A DNA stretch of 64,000 nucleotides from Ktedonosporobacter rubrisoli (GCF_004208415.1 NZ_CP035758.1:3472001-3536000); one strand, 5' to 3'. Numbered from the stretch's first letter, positions 7,802 to 16,902 are shown. The notes: a model not told the origin generated them from the sequence alone. Translations and numbers: made by a program.

Positions 7802-9346
7802 TCAGACGCGTTTTCGTTGACACAGGGGCCTCTTGCTCCTGCATCTTGGCTGGCGAACTTCCAGCTTCACTGCTGCCGCTTTCTCCCCCACTGCTTGCTC
7901 TGCCGTAGCCCTGCGGCTGGTTTCGGCTTCGCGTTTCACATAGTGCTTCACTAACGCTTTTCGCTCTGCTAGTTCTCCTCTCAGATCCCTTCTCCTTGCC
8001 TGCCGGGCTGCCACAATTTCCTTCAAACTCACTGTTTGTCCCGACAATTCTGGACAGATCGCCCGGCAGACAAACCGATTTTGAAAAAACACTCTGATCT
8101 CTGCGAGATCTATCGGATCATACCGGATCATGACCTCCTCCCCCACATAGGCCGAGAGGGTGGGATCCAGATACGTATATCCTTCAAAAGCAATCCCGCT
8201 CTGTTGCACCCGCCGCTTCCTTGCCACCTGCACCAACAACAGATCTAACTGTTCCAACGACTCCGGCATCCTCGGCAACAATCCCCCTTCTTCCCAGCGC
8301 TCCTGCGGTCCCCTGCTGTGCCCTTTTTGCACCCGACGGTGATAGTCCGAGAGCAACCACTCCCGAAAGCACTGCTCCAACTCCCAGAGCGTCAGCACCC
8401 CTGCTCTCTCCTTCCCGGCTCCCTGCCCCACAGACTTCGGCCACGCTTCCGATGGCGCATAGCCGGGCTGTCTTTCTAAAAAGAGTTGTTCCACACTCTG
8501 AAAAAATCGCTCAATCTTGCCTCGCCCTCGCGGCCTTCCCACCTGCGAAAACACCAACTGCATCTTGAGATCCGCTCCCACCTGCTCCAAATGCACGCTC
8601 GTAAAATCACTCCCATGATCGGTATAGAACACCTCGGGGATACCACACACCTGCCACTGTGGATCTTCTTTGCGCCAGATCGCCTGCCGGAGTGTTAGTG
8701 CCGTTTGGATCGCACTGGGGGCTGACCACGAGAACCGATAGCCAGCTATGGCTCGGCTCTTATCATCCTCGATCACCGTCAACCACGGTCGAGCGCTCTT
8801 GCCCTGCCCATCTTTGACCCAAATTGGTAACAGACAATGATCCGCTTGCCAGATCTCGTTGGCCCTTCCCGCTTCTCGCCGATACAACAGCTCATATTCC
8901 TCTCGATAGCTCCCGGCCCCCTCCTGCGCCAACGTCACCAACGCTGGTGACAACGCTTTCACGATTCGATACACCTGCGCATAGCTGGGTTCTTCCCATC
9001 CCTGCGTGAGCGCAATCGCACTCACCTGCCGATGGATCGTTGCCATCGATCTGCGCGGTTTGCGTAAGGCCAATCCCTCGATCACTTTCACCACCTCTTC
9101 CGAGAGATTGCGCCGCGTCCCTCGATCCGCACGCGGTTGCCGGGCCAATCCACACAGCCCATCTTCCCGATACTGATGCACCCAGCGCTGCAATGTCGAG
9201 AGCGGCACTCCATATTCCCGCGCCACCTCCGTTTGCGGCACTCCTTCTTCCACACACTCTTTCACCACTTCATAGCGCCTATATGCCTCTGTCCGTTGCT
9301 CTTCCGTCAACTCCGTGAGGCTCGGCACTCTTCTCTCTTGCTTCAT
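7802..9346 (-). CDS. tniA: TniA/TnsB-like DDE transposase (Mu family), 514 aa
   Basis: The N-terminus has a helix-turn-helix (about residues 35-60, PQTEVAREYGVPLSTLQRWVHQY). A retroviral-integrase-type core follows with D169 (WQADH), D243 (FYTDHGSDF) and E279 (GRGKIERFF); the D-35-E spacing is canonical. A Mu-type C-terminal beta-barrel region (YTYLDPTLSAYVGEEVMIRYDP) and a basic tail complete it. ATG at 9346 is preferred over the upstream start at 9379 because a purine-rich GGGAGGGA lies directly before it. With tniB it forms a minimal transposition module close to the telomere. It is intact here; only its 3' end appears in the left arm. Confidence 0.87.
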   Translation of the reverse strand: MKQERRVPSLTELTEEQRTEAYRRYEVVKECVEEGVPQTEVAREYGVPLSTLQRWVHQYREDGLCGLARQPRADRGTRRNLSEEVVKVIEGLALRKPRRSMATIHRQVSAIALTQGWEEPSYAQVYRIVKALSPALVTLAQEGAGSYREEYELLYRREAGRANEIWQADHCLLPIWVKDGQGKSARPWLTVIEDDKSRAIAGYRFSWSAPSAIQTALTLRQAIWRKEDPQWQVCGIPEVFYTDHGSDFTSVHLEQVGADLKMQLVFSQVGRPRGRGKIERFFQSVEQLFLERQPGYAPSEAWPKSVGQGAGKERAGVLTLWELEQCFREWLLSDYHRRVQKGHSRGPQERWEEGGLLPRMPESLEQLDLLLVQVARKRRVQQSGIAFEGYTYLDPTLSAYVGEEVMIRYDPIDLAEIRVFFQNRFVCRAICPELSGQTVSLKEIVAARQARRRDLRGELAERKALVKHYVKREAETSRRATAEQAVGEKAAAVKLEVRQPRCRSKRPLCQRKRV

Positions 9347-9945
9347 ACTCCCTCCCTGTTGTTTCCTCCTCCCTCTCACCCCATGAGCCAGTATATTCCT
9401 CTCCCTTTTCCATCAATTTTCCATAAAAAGTGAGGTCTCCAGCTTCTCTTAGAGATGCCGAGACCTCTCCTTTTCCTGCTCTTGTCTCCCTCTCTCACCA
9501 GATAGACCTATCTTATTTACATCTTTCCCCATATATCACCTCTTTTACCCAGCCACTTCATGTTCTCCTCCAGATTTCCCCTCATCTATTTCGCAAAAAA
9601 ATGGGGCTATCCTTTTCTTTCTTTTCTTTGAGGCTCTTTTTTGCACAGTCTTTGATAGATCCCTATCGGCACGCTCCACACGCGCTTTCCCCATACCCTC
9701 TATGTCTCTCTCTCCCTCTCCTCCTCCGTTTTCACCACCTGTGACGACTCCTTTTCACCATTCCTCTCCGCTGCTTTTTGCCCCTATTTCACACCTTCCC
9801 TGATGCTTCTTTGAACAGCTTCTTTGAGGGCTTTCCCCTGGCTCCTTCCATCTTCTCCTCCATTTCTCACTCTCTGCTTCTTCCCTTCTTTTTTACCACT
9901 CACTTATCCCGCCAATTTTACCCTCATCTATTTTGTCGATTTACA
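9347..9945. other. Pyrimidine-rich non-coding tract with candidate transposon end
   Basis: About 600 bp with no credible gene; the + strand is overwhelmingly C and T. A 15-bp motif CCCTCATCTATTTYG occurs at 9578-9592 and 9921-9935. The tract ends at TGTCGATTTACA (9934-9945), directly before a recombinase gene whose 5' end is missing. Read inwards the end would start TGTAAATCGACA, and TnsB/TniA-type elements usually begin with TGT. I infer that this is the terminus of the tniA-tniB element with transposase-binding repeats. Confidence 0.5.
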
Positions 9946-10240
9946 GAGGCCCGAGGGAATCGTGAGTCAATTTGAACGGATTGTGGGGAATGGCCAGGGA
10001 CACCCCCATCTTGCATTAACACGACTGTACCAGCAACTCTGCCAGGAACTTTCTGATGGAACTGCCCATACCTATCTCCAAGCATTGCTTCCTTGCTTTT
10101 CGTTCTTGGAGACCTGATCCCTGGCGTAAGCAGCGTCAGGATTGTTGGGATAGTCCACCAGAAAGCATTCGGGAATCGGTACGGGATTACCTGCTTCAGC
10201 AATTACACTGCAAAGTGCGCCGCTATGGCATGTATGAAAT
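9946..10240 (+). pseudogene. 5'-truncated tyrosine recombinase-like N-terminal fragment
   Basis: Translation gives GIVSQFERIVGNGQGHPH, then LTRLYQQLCQELSDGTAHTY and LQALLPCFSFLE, and after a frameshift WDSPPESIRESVRDYLLQ. This looks like the helical core-binding domain of a Tn554/phage-type tyrosine recombinase. Its start is lost at the candidate transposon end (9945) and its 3' side is interrupted by an IS3 fragment at 10241. No catalytic domain remains. Confidence 0.5.
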
Positions 10241-10561
10241 GGTAAGACTTTCTGTACAGAGCCCAAGCACTGTGCGCACGACCTCTAGTTCCCGCTTGAG
10301 TTGACGGATCTCCTCCTGTTCAGGCAATTGGTGTCCGCTGCCAGGAAAAGCTTGCTCACCATGTGCACCCTATTCCTGACACCAGCGGCTCAAACTGCTG
10401 TCAGAGATGCACAGGTCCTGTGCGATCTGGCTCTTTGATTTGCCACTGGTCTCGGCCAACTTGACTGCTCCTACTTCCAATTCTTTTGTTACGTTGAATG
10501 CCCGTTTTGCATAGATACTGTCCTCCCTTTGGAGCCTCTCTTCCCAACTTACACCTTCCAC
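10241..10561 (-). pseudogene. IS3-family orfA remnant
   Basis: On the minus strand the product reads VTKELEVGAVKLAETSGKSK, then SQIAQDLCISDSSLSRWCQE, the helix-turn-helix of IS3 OrfA. After an in-frame stop it continues as EQEEIRQLKRELEVVRTVL, the usual leucine-zipper tail. There is no orfB. It sits in opposite orientation inside the recombinase remnant. Confidence 0.7.
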
Positions 10562-10661
10562 TAAAACAGCACAATTACAGTCTGGAAGTTCGCGGAAAAA
10601 GGAATAAGCGTTTCCACCTGGGACTATGCCGTCAACTATCGTATAACACGGTCATGATGAT

Positions 10662-11042
10662 TTGGTGGTTGAGATCTGGTCAGAAGCCCTCAATCGCCTG
10701 TTTGTATCACTCCCAACGTGTAACGAAGCAGATCTGTCTCCGTATCTTGTGGCTCTCTGCGGAGCAAAATACCACGCCCATAGGAGCGAGAAATTCTGCC
10801 GTCAGGATGAATGGCACAACACCAAGTTGACCCGTGAGATGTTCCCTTTCAGCAAGGGGCTTCCAGAAAGCTTCTGGGCACACTTTCGGGAGAGGTTGCT
10901 TGCTTCCATGAGGCTAGCTTGTAAGAGAGCGGGACTGGCTCGCCAAAAAGTGCCCACATTTCACGTCATTTACCATCAAGGGAAAGGACAGGGGGAAAGA
11001 GCGACCTCCTGCGTCAGCACGTTCTTCACCGATTCATCATAA
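10662..11042 (+). CDS. Unidentified open frame, probably debris
   Basis: This frame of 126 codons has no family I can name and no clear ribosome site. It lies between the IS3 remnant and the convergent lanthipeptide genes. Part of it may be the downstream end of the broken element at 9946. Low Cys, mixed charge, no membrane segment. Confidence 0.25.
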   Translation: MVVEIWSEALNRLFVSLPTCNEADLSPYLVALCGAKYHAHRSEKFCRQDEWHNTKLTREMFPFSKGLPESFWAHFRERLLASMRLACKRAGLARQKVPTFHVIYHQGKGQGERATSCVSTFFTDSS

Positions 11043-11073
11043 TCATCAAAAGTGCGTCAAGCCTCTGAAACGA

Positions 11074-13125
11074 TCAAGATCCAGATGGGCGAGTCGAATG
11101 ATCAGGTTGTGCGGTAAAATCATCTATTGTGCTTGCAAAGGCTGCACGAATCAAGCAGATTTGTCGCTGTAAGTCCTCTTCGTTAAGTTGGGTAAGCAGT
11201 TTTCTGGCTTGAGAGATACTTGACTCAGGAAAAAATCTGGGGATGCTTTTTCCCTCGCTTGAAAAAAGATCCCGGCTTGATGGTGTGGTGGTAAACAAAG
11301 GAATATCTCCACGAAGTAGGTCAGCCCGTTCAGCAGGAATGAGCCTCTGCAGAGAGGGCTGAAACTCAACCGCCATCCATAAGCGATCAAAGAGGCGCTC
11401 CTGCCTCAAAGCGTCCCGCAAGTTATTCGGATGAAAACTTTCTGTGAGGAGATGACCATAGCTGCTCGTGGGACGAGCTACGAAGCGGATCTCATCATGG
11501 GCAAAACGCGGAAGGATCTTTGCCAGGAAAATTTCCCGATGCTCGATGAGTAAGCGATAGATAGCAACAAAACCTCTCTCGATGCATTCAATATACTCGG
11601 ATGCCTGCACATACTTGCCAGCCAGTTTCGGGCAATTCTTACCTCCCTGCAGCTTTACCTGCTCACGTATCACCTTCATTTCGTCTGTCCCCAGCCCTTC
11701 CCATCGCGGCACTGGTCGTGGGCTGAGTTGCCCCTCAGGATTGCCAAGCCCGCTTATGTCGACTCCTTTGGACGCATCATTGGACCAGAAACGCTGTGGC
11801 AGTAAGGCAATGCGCATAACAGAATGATCGAGCGCTTGCTGTGCAGGACGTTGCAGAGCAGTGATGCTTTCTTTGCTCACACGAGGATGAAAGAGCGCTT
11901 CCAGGTCTATCAAGAAGGGATGTTCGCCAGAGGCAATGATATTCTCATAATGAAAGTCAGAGGCTTCCAGAACATAGAGAAGAGCCAGATAACCTCCTTG
12001 CCGTTCATAAAAGCTGATGACTTCTTCCTCAGAAGAGCATGCGGCAGCTGAGACGCATTCAGCCCACCCATGTGTTCCATAGTTGATGAGCTTCAAGGGA
12101 CGAAAGGATGGATGATTACCATAGGTGTTTAACCAGCTCAGTACCTCTTGAAAATGAATATCAATACTCAGAGATCTGGGCTTGTAGACAAGTTGCCAGC
12201 CTGAGCGAAATGTCAGGATCATCACGCTCCGGCCATGGCGATGGAGATCACCAACTTCGGCCTGCACTTCGGTAAGCTGACCAGGATTCTGCTCCAGAAA
12301 GAATGTCGTCAGGATCTCCTCCCAGTCCTGACAAAGGTGGCGTAAGAATTCGATGCGGCCTTCGACCCAAAGATCGAGCGTGATCATCAGCTGACGGGCC
12401 AGGACACAGTACTCTTCCAGGAAATTCAGGAGATGCTCTGGCTGGCTCAAACGCTCTATGTAAGATTGGAAACGTTCTTCCGGCGTTTCTCCCAGCAAGA
12501 GTCCTCGCAAACGGGCAATATGCATTTCAAGCACCACGGCTCTATTTAGCCTGGCAATCCATTGACGAAACAGATGCGGTAGGAAGAGTGAGAGGAGTGA
12601 TTCAGGCTCAAATGGGAGATGATGATACTGCTCAAAAAGCTCACGTATCAGCTTTTGTAAGCGTTTCACTCCTCCTTGGAGCAATGGATAGAAGGGATAT
12701 AAGATCCGGTAAGCACCGCGCTCTGGCTCTACATCTGTGAAGAAACGCCTCATGGTCGTGGGCGAGACCTCTGTTGCAAGGGCCTGCTTAAGCGCGACTA
12801 GCCAATCAGGAGGTTCTCTTTGCGACAGGCGCGTGTACAATGCCTCGCCTGGCTCAGCCAGTAGGGCACACAACTCTTGTTCGCTGAGAGCATCCATTGC
12901 CAGACGATCGGAGAAAAGTCTTCCCTTCTTAAAAGGCTTTTGCTCCTTCCAACGCTTGAGCTTTTTTAGCGCCTGCTCGGTGATTTCCTGGCTCTTGAGA
13001 AAATGCAGCCTTTCTTCCAGAGGAAGGGAGGCGATGCGTTCAGTAAGCGTTGTAGCCTGATACCAACGCACCCCCTCTATACCTGATGACGTATCTTCAA
13101 GCGGGAATATGGGGTCAGTCTCCAT
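11074..13125 (-). CDS. LanM-like lanthipeptide dehydratase without cyclase domain, 683 aa
   Basis: It matches the N-terminal dehydratase half of class II synthetases, which phosphorylates and then eliminates Ser/Thr of the precursor. Visible sites: LVYKPRS (Lys, about residue 315), SDFHYEN (about 390-395, the Asp-x-His-x-x-Asn kinase-like site), LIDLE (about 407) and RFVARPTSSY (the Arg/Thr elimination loop). It ends soon after the dehydratase region (FTAQPDHSTRPSGS), so the LanC-like half of about 350 residues is absent, and no remnant of it follows. ATG at 13125 has GAAGGGAAG upstream; ATG at 13149 does not. It lies 58 bp after the full-length lanM, probably in one transcript. Confidence 0.85.
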   Translation of the reverse strand: METDPIFPLEDTSSGIEGVRWYQATTLTERIASLPLEERLHFLKSQEITEQALKKLKRWKEQKPFKKGRLFSDRLAMDALSEQELCALLAEPGEALYTRLSQREPPDWLVALKQALATEVSPTTMRRFFTDVEPERGAYRILYPFYPLLQGGVKRLQKLIRELFEQYHHLPFEPESLLSLFLPHLFRQWIARLNRAVVLEMHIARLRGLLLGETPEERFQSYIERLSQPEHLLNFLEEYCVLARQLMITLDLWVEGRIEFLRHLCQDWEEILTTFFLEQNPGQLTEVQAEVGDLHRHGRSVMILTFRSGWQLVYKPRSLSIDIHFQEVLSWLNTYGNHPSFRPLKLINYGTHGWAECVSAAACSSEEEVISFYERQGGYLALLYVLEASDFHYENIIASGEHPFLIDLEALFHPRVSKESITALQRPAQQALDHSVMRIALLPQRFWSNDASKGVDISGLGNPEGQLSPRPVPRWEGLGTDEMKVIREQVKLQGGKNCPKLAGKYVQASEYIECIERGFVAIYRLLIEHREIFLAKILPRFAHDEIRFVARPTSSYGHLLTESFHPNNLRDALRQERLFDRLWMAVEFQPSLQRLIPAERADLLRGDIPLFTTTPSSRDLFSSEGKSIPRFFPESSISQARKLLTQLNEEDLQRQICLIRAAFASTIDDFTAQPDHSTRPSGS

Positions 13126-13182
13126 GTATTTCTTCCCTTCTTTTTTCATTGCTTGTCATCAAAGGATGCACTCATTTTGACG

Positions 13183-16100
13183 TTATTCCCACAGCAGCAC
13201 TGACGGCAATAGCTCTGGATAGAGCATACGCAGCAAGGTATAGCCAATACCGGATGTGCCATGAAAAAAATGAGGTAGCGAAGCCCACGCTGGCAGAAAA
13301 GTAGGCAAGGCAAACGCTCCTCTTTGTTCAGCCTTGATGATCATTCTCACGATATGCTGTTGCGCTATCTCTGCGAGGTCTGATCGCTTCAAATGCAGAG
13401 CGGCTGTCCAGAGCAGCTCTGTACGTCCGCTGTTCCCGCAACAAAGGTGATCAAATGCCTGTACTCCAAAGCGCTTTGTTGTTTGCAAAGCTGCCTCAAT
13501 ATCCCGCTGAATCTGCGGACTGGCCAGTAGGGGTAAGCCGCCGATACGCGCAAGTCCAATGCCAGGTGCGCCATGACACCACGTCATCCACGACTTGGAT
13601 GCTCTCTCTCCCAGTTCCTCTGCCCAATTCTCTACTTCGGGCCGAAATGCGCCATCTTCGTAGATCAAGCCCTCGCGGGCCGCATCCAACAAATCAGCAT
13701 CTCTCGCCACAGCGTAAAGCCGAAGTAAAGCATACACAATACCAGCCACCCCATGGGAGAAACCAGTATGATGTGTTCCTCCGTACGTTGGCCATACCTG
13801 GCATCTTGCTGCGCTCATCGTTCTGGTCTGCAGCAAGTGTTTGCCGCAAAGAATGGCACGGTCCAGAACCCATTGATCCCCCGTCCTTTCATGAAGAGCC
13901 AGCAACCCAAGAAGAGCGCCAGCTGTTCCTGATACGATATCCAGCCTCCGGTCGGCGGCAATCTCTTCAGCAGTGATCAATCTGGCCACATCTTGAGCCG
14001 AAGCCAGAAACCGCGCATCATCAAGTAACTGACTGATACGCGTGAAGGTATACACTAGAGAACCGATACCAACCGCACCACCTATCCCCATCTCCTGGGC
14101 TAGCAATTGACCATTTCCATGCAACATCTGTTGTATCGGCTGGAGAGCCGCACCCACAAGTTTTAGATAACTGGCATCCTCTGAGATTTTGGCTATAGCA
14201 GCCAGGAAGAGTGCAATACCAGCTGTTCCCTGAAACAAGCTAAAGCCCATTGATCGAAGCTGATGACACCGCGCACACTTTAAAAACTGTGCTCCTACCC
14301 ATGTTACCCCTCCATCTCCCAGAGGTATGGCTTGCATAGCGATATCATTAGCGATTTTCCAGGCGTGAGGGAGCAAGATATCAGAAAAATCCAGATTCAG
14401 CTCTCCAGCAGAAGCCGGACCATCTTCAGTCGCTTTCCTGGGCACGGAACTGACAACTCCTGAAGTGATATCCCGCCTGAGCGCACGTTGGAGCAGGTGT
14501 AGTTGGAACTGCATATCTGCTTCGCACCAGGAATTTAAGCGAGCTTGTAGCAGGTCGAAAGCTGATTGGTGCAGTCTGAAGGGACCTGCTTGCATATGGG
14601 CCACGAGCGGCAGGTTTTTCTCTACGGGCAGGCGAAAAACCGGGATGTCTCCCTGGAGGAGAGCCCTCTTCTCGGCTTCGATTATAGCTTGCCATAGACT
14701 ATCCTTTGCTGCGCCTCCCATATTCTCCAGGGACTTCAACAAGAAATGACGCCTGTTCTGGTCACTGAGGGCTTGCGGGGTCAATAGCTTTGGCAGAAGA
14801 TCTCTATATTCCCGAGGAGCACGAGAAATAACGCGCACAGATTGCTCATGTAGGGCAAGCAGAGAACTACCCTCAGCTAACAGCGCGGTCCGATAATGAA
14901 ATATCAGTTGATACATACGTCGAAATCCGTTGCTCACTTCATTGCTCTGCTCCTCTAGCTGCAGCGGGCAGCCACGATACATAGCAGTATTATAACGGGG
15001 GCGCGGTTTGAGAGATCCATACGCGAGAATCATATCCTGGCGGAACGGAAGTGTAAGGGCGTCTTCCTGGGCATAAATCTTTTTCCTGGCGGCCATAGCA
15101 AAGCCACTAATATCGCTGTACTGACCCCCAGCAGAAGGTTTCTCAGCCTGCTGCCAGGTTGGCAGTAGCCCGGTGTGTAGTACAGAATAGCTCGCCTGCT
15201 CCCAATCGAAACTCTGAGCCTGCAAAGCTGATTCCTGGCTATCAAAACAAGGAGATGTGTGTAGAAGTACTTCTGGATCGACGAGTACAGGGTACTCTCC
15301 ATGAGCAACAAGATGCTCATGGAAACAATTCGTTCCACCAAGGAGATAGACGATACAGAGTAGCATGCCAACGCGTTGGCAGTAACGCTGTGTTGCCGCA
15401 AAGTCCTGGCAGGGCTCCTGCTGTACAAACTCGACCCATCCATACTCGACACGCTTGAGAATGGGAAGGATCTTCATAGGAGGCGTGAGCCCTTGCATAT
15501 TACACCAGTTCAGCAGATCATAATAGCCTGCTTCTAACCCTATATTTTTGGGTTTGTAGACTAACTTGAGGCCGGAGGCAAACTGTAGCGCCATCACGCA
15601 CCGCCGTCCAGTATGTGGATCAGAAAGCGTTGGCTGAATCGTTATCACGTTCCCTATTTCAGTGTCTTTGCCGAATATTTGCTGAATATCCTGCCAATCA
15701 GCGGCCAGGCGCTGAAGAAACTCGATATGAGCGTTTACCCAGAGGTCGACAGTAGTGGCAAGCAACTGGGCCAGAACATAGTACTTGCGGAGAAAGGTAA
15801 TCAGCCCGCCCGCATACATCTGCTCGATGAAGCGCTGATACACCATCTCTTCATTGGCAGATGCTTTGCCGATTGTATCCAGGCGTCCAGCCGAGCGCCA
15901 ATAGCCCTGAGCATATGCCTGGAATGCTGTGTGTAGCGCCTGTATCGATAGAGAGGTGAGAATCTGTAATAAAGAGCGTTGCAAGCTCAGATGTGCCTTC
16001 TCTGTTAGCAAGTAAGCCGCTGCTCCAGCCTGATCCATATAGCGTTGCTGTGCTACCCCGATAAATGGTGCTAGAATTTCTTCAAAAGGGGAAGGATTCG

Positions 16101-16299
16101 AGAGATCAAGAAAGCTCCACTGCCTCTTCTCCAACATAACTGACTCGCCGGCCATCATCTCTACAAGACGCAATACATCCTGTAAAGTGTTAGTCCAGTT
16201 TGGCAGCGACGCCCGCTTGCCAGACAGTTCTTGATCCGCAGCGCTTGTGCCGGAAGCAATGCCCATCATTGCATACAGGTCAGACAGTGAAAGAGGCAT
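13183..16299 (-). CDS. lanM: LanM class II lanthipeptide synthetase with altered dehydratase site, 1038 aa
   Basis: Full-length LanM. The C-terminal cyclase is intact: GFSHGVAG, WCHGAPG (Cys about 908), LCCGNSG (Cys about 953-954) and a final HGTSGIGY. A Cys-Cys-Gly third motif is the hallmark of the ProcM-type clade with three Cys zinc ligands and broad substrate tolerance. The dehydratase half keeps LVYKPK and LVDPE. However, the Asp-x-His-x-x-Asn site reads TNCFHEH (Asp to Asn at 324, His to Phe at 326, Asn to His at 329), and the RxT elimination loop reads SRAPREY with Pro for Thr (about 495). Dehydration activity is therefore doubtful. ATG at 16299 follows AAGGAAGGA. Transcribed after the three precursor genes. 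Confidence 0.93.
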   Translation of the reverse strand: MPLSLSDLYAMMGIASGTSAADQELSGKRASLPNWTNTLQDVLRLVEMMAGESVMLEKRQWSFLDLSNPSPFEEILAPFIGVAQQRYMDQAGAAAYLLTEKAHLSLQRSLLQILTSLSIQALHTAFQAYAQGYWRSAGRLDTIGKASANEEMVYQRFIEQMYAGGLITFLRKYYVLAQLLATTVDLWVNAHIEFLQRLAADWQDIQQIFGKDTEIGNVITIQPTLSDPHTGRRCVMALQFASGLKLVYKPKNIGLEAGYYDLLNWCNMQGLTPPMKILPILKRVEYGWVEFVQQEPCQDFAATQRYCQRVGMLLCIVYLLGGTNCFHEHLVAHGEYPVLVDPEVLLHTSPCFDSQESALQAQSFDWEQASYSVLHTGLLPTWQQAEKPSAGGQYSDISGFAMAARKKIYAQEDALTLPFRQDMILAYGSLKPRPRYNTAMYRGCPLQLEEQSNEVSNGFRRMYQLIFHYRTALLAEGSSLLALHEQSVRVISRAPREYRDLLPKLLTPQALSDQNRRHFLLKSLENMGGAAKDSLWQAIIEAEKRALLQGDIPVFRLPVEKNLPLVAHMQAGPFRLHQSAFDLLQARLNSWCEADMQFQLHLLQRALRRDITSGVVSSVPRKATEDGPASAGELNLDFSDILLPHAWKIANDIAMQAIPLGDGGVTWVGAQFLKCARCHQLRSMGFSLFQGTAGIALFLAAIAKISEDASYLKLVGAALQPIQQMLHGNGQLLAQEMGIGGAVGIGSLVYTFTRISQLLDDARFLASAQDVARLITAEEIAADRRLDIVSGTAGALLGLLALHERTGDQWVLDRAILCGKHLLQTRTMSAARCQVWPTYGGTHHTGFSHGVAGIVYALLRLYAVARDADLLDAAREGLIYEDGAFRPEVENWAEELGERASKSWMTWCHGAPGIGLARIGGLPLLASPQIQRDIEAALQTTKRFGVQAFDHLCCGNSGRTELLWTAALHLKRSDLAEIAQQHIVRMIIKAEQRGAFALPTFLPAWASLPHFFHGTSGIGYTLLRMLYPELLPSVLLWE

Positions 16300-16359
16300 A
16301 GTGAGTAAATCCTTCCTTACTCGTCAAGATAGAAATTTTCGCAACGCATCTCCGGGGTA

Positions 16360-16388
16360 CTGGCCCCTAAAATCCTTTTAGAGGCCAG
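16360..16388 (-). terminator. Intercistronic hairpin between precursors and lanM
   Basis: CTGGCC at 16360 pairs with GGCCAG ending at 16388, extended by CTAAAA/TTTTAG across one mismatch, with a 3-base loop. Such stems between precursor and modification genes commonly act as partial terminators or 3' stabilisers, giving more precursor than enzyme mRNA. Confidence 0.6.
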
Positions 16389-16438
16389 CGCACTATATTT
16401 GGACCAGGAGAGCATAAGCCCATCTTTTAACAAGCATC

Positions 16439-16648
16439 TCAAGCCTGTGTCTGTCCAGGATGGCTTACCGGTGATATGGTGATAAACCACTGATCACACA
16501 TAGTACAGACACCCCCGATGCCAACGACCTCTTCAAGTTCCTGCTCGGTGAGCTCTTCACCAACAGGAATGACGGGTATGGAAGAACTCCATTCGTCCCC
16601 ACTTTCTTCTTCGGCTTTCCAGGCCTGGATAATGCTCTCGATATTCAT
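16439..16648 (-). CDS. Lanthipeptide precursor 1, 69 aa
   Basis: The leader starts MNIESIIQAWKAEEE and ends ELTEQELEEVVG, nearly identical to the two sister precursors. This is the acidic leader typical of class II LanM substrates. Cleavage after a double Gly (VVGIGG) would release a core of about 23 residues beginning VCTMCDQWFITIS. The core has two Cys early and several Thr and Ser later, so rings could form in either direction. ATG at 16648 has AGGAG seven bases upstream. It lies in the precursor cassette between lanT and lanM and is separated from the next precursor by a strong hairpin. Confidence 0.88.
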   Translation of the reverse strand: MNIESIIQAWKAEEESGDEWSSSIPVIPVGEELTEQELEEVVGIGGVCTMCDQWFITISPVSHPGQTQA

Positions 16649-16810
16649 TATGGGTCTCCTAGCATATGATGCTGCTTTCAAGTCCTCTTTACCAGGAAGA
16701 GCCGGAACCAACTCTGTGTTGATACCTCTGCTGGGGAAGAGACTACGTTCTCAATATAATTTGGCGCGGGAGAAAGAAGGGCGATCTTTCTTCACTTGTT
16801 GCATTGTTCG

Positions 16811-16844
16811 GCTAACCTCTAGCTGGACGCTGCTAGAGGTTAGC
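16811..16844 (-). terminator. 13-bp perfect hairpin between precursors 1 and 2
   Basis: GCTAACCTCTAGC (16811-16823) pairs perfectly with 16832-16844 around an 8-base loop. No U-tract follows on the transcribed strand, so mRNA processing or stabilisation is as likely as termination. Confidence 0.6.
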
Positions 16845-16902
16845 GTAGCACATGAGCTCTAAGCCGTTCTAGCGTTTCGTAGAAAACGCCTCAGCTCGCA
16901 TA

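Larger units (their letters stand above)
1..7992. repeat. Long inverted repeat folded at 3995/3996 (mirror-image telomere arms)
   Basis: The first bases of the window are the reverse complement of bases ending at 7992, and the match runs without a break to the centre at 3995/3996. Paired positions sum to about 7991. Every gene of the right arm (protelomerase, small gene, tniB, end of tniA) recurs mirrored in the left arm. The arms differ by scattered one- or two-base indels, mostly in homopolymers. The repeat is still running at base 1, so its outer limit is not in the window. It is best read as one telomere arm sequenced through a closed hairpin or a replicated head-to-head junction. A true inverted duplication cannot be excluded from sequence alone. 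Confidence 0.95.

Noticed and set aside
7349..7954. Open frame of about 200 codons on the + strand opposite tniB
   Set aside because: It is antisense to a well-supported ATPase gene, is rich in Pro, His and Leu as expected for a shadow frame, and is mirrored in the left arm.
6872..9945. CRISPR-associated transposon
   Set aside because: TnsB- and TnsC-like genes are present, but there is no tniQ, Cas gene or repeat array in the window.
9430..9975. Several + strand open frames in the pyrimidine-rich tract
   Set aside because: They consist of Ser, Leu, Phe and Pro runs forced by composition, with no ribosome sites.
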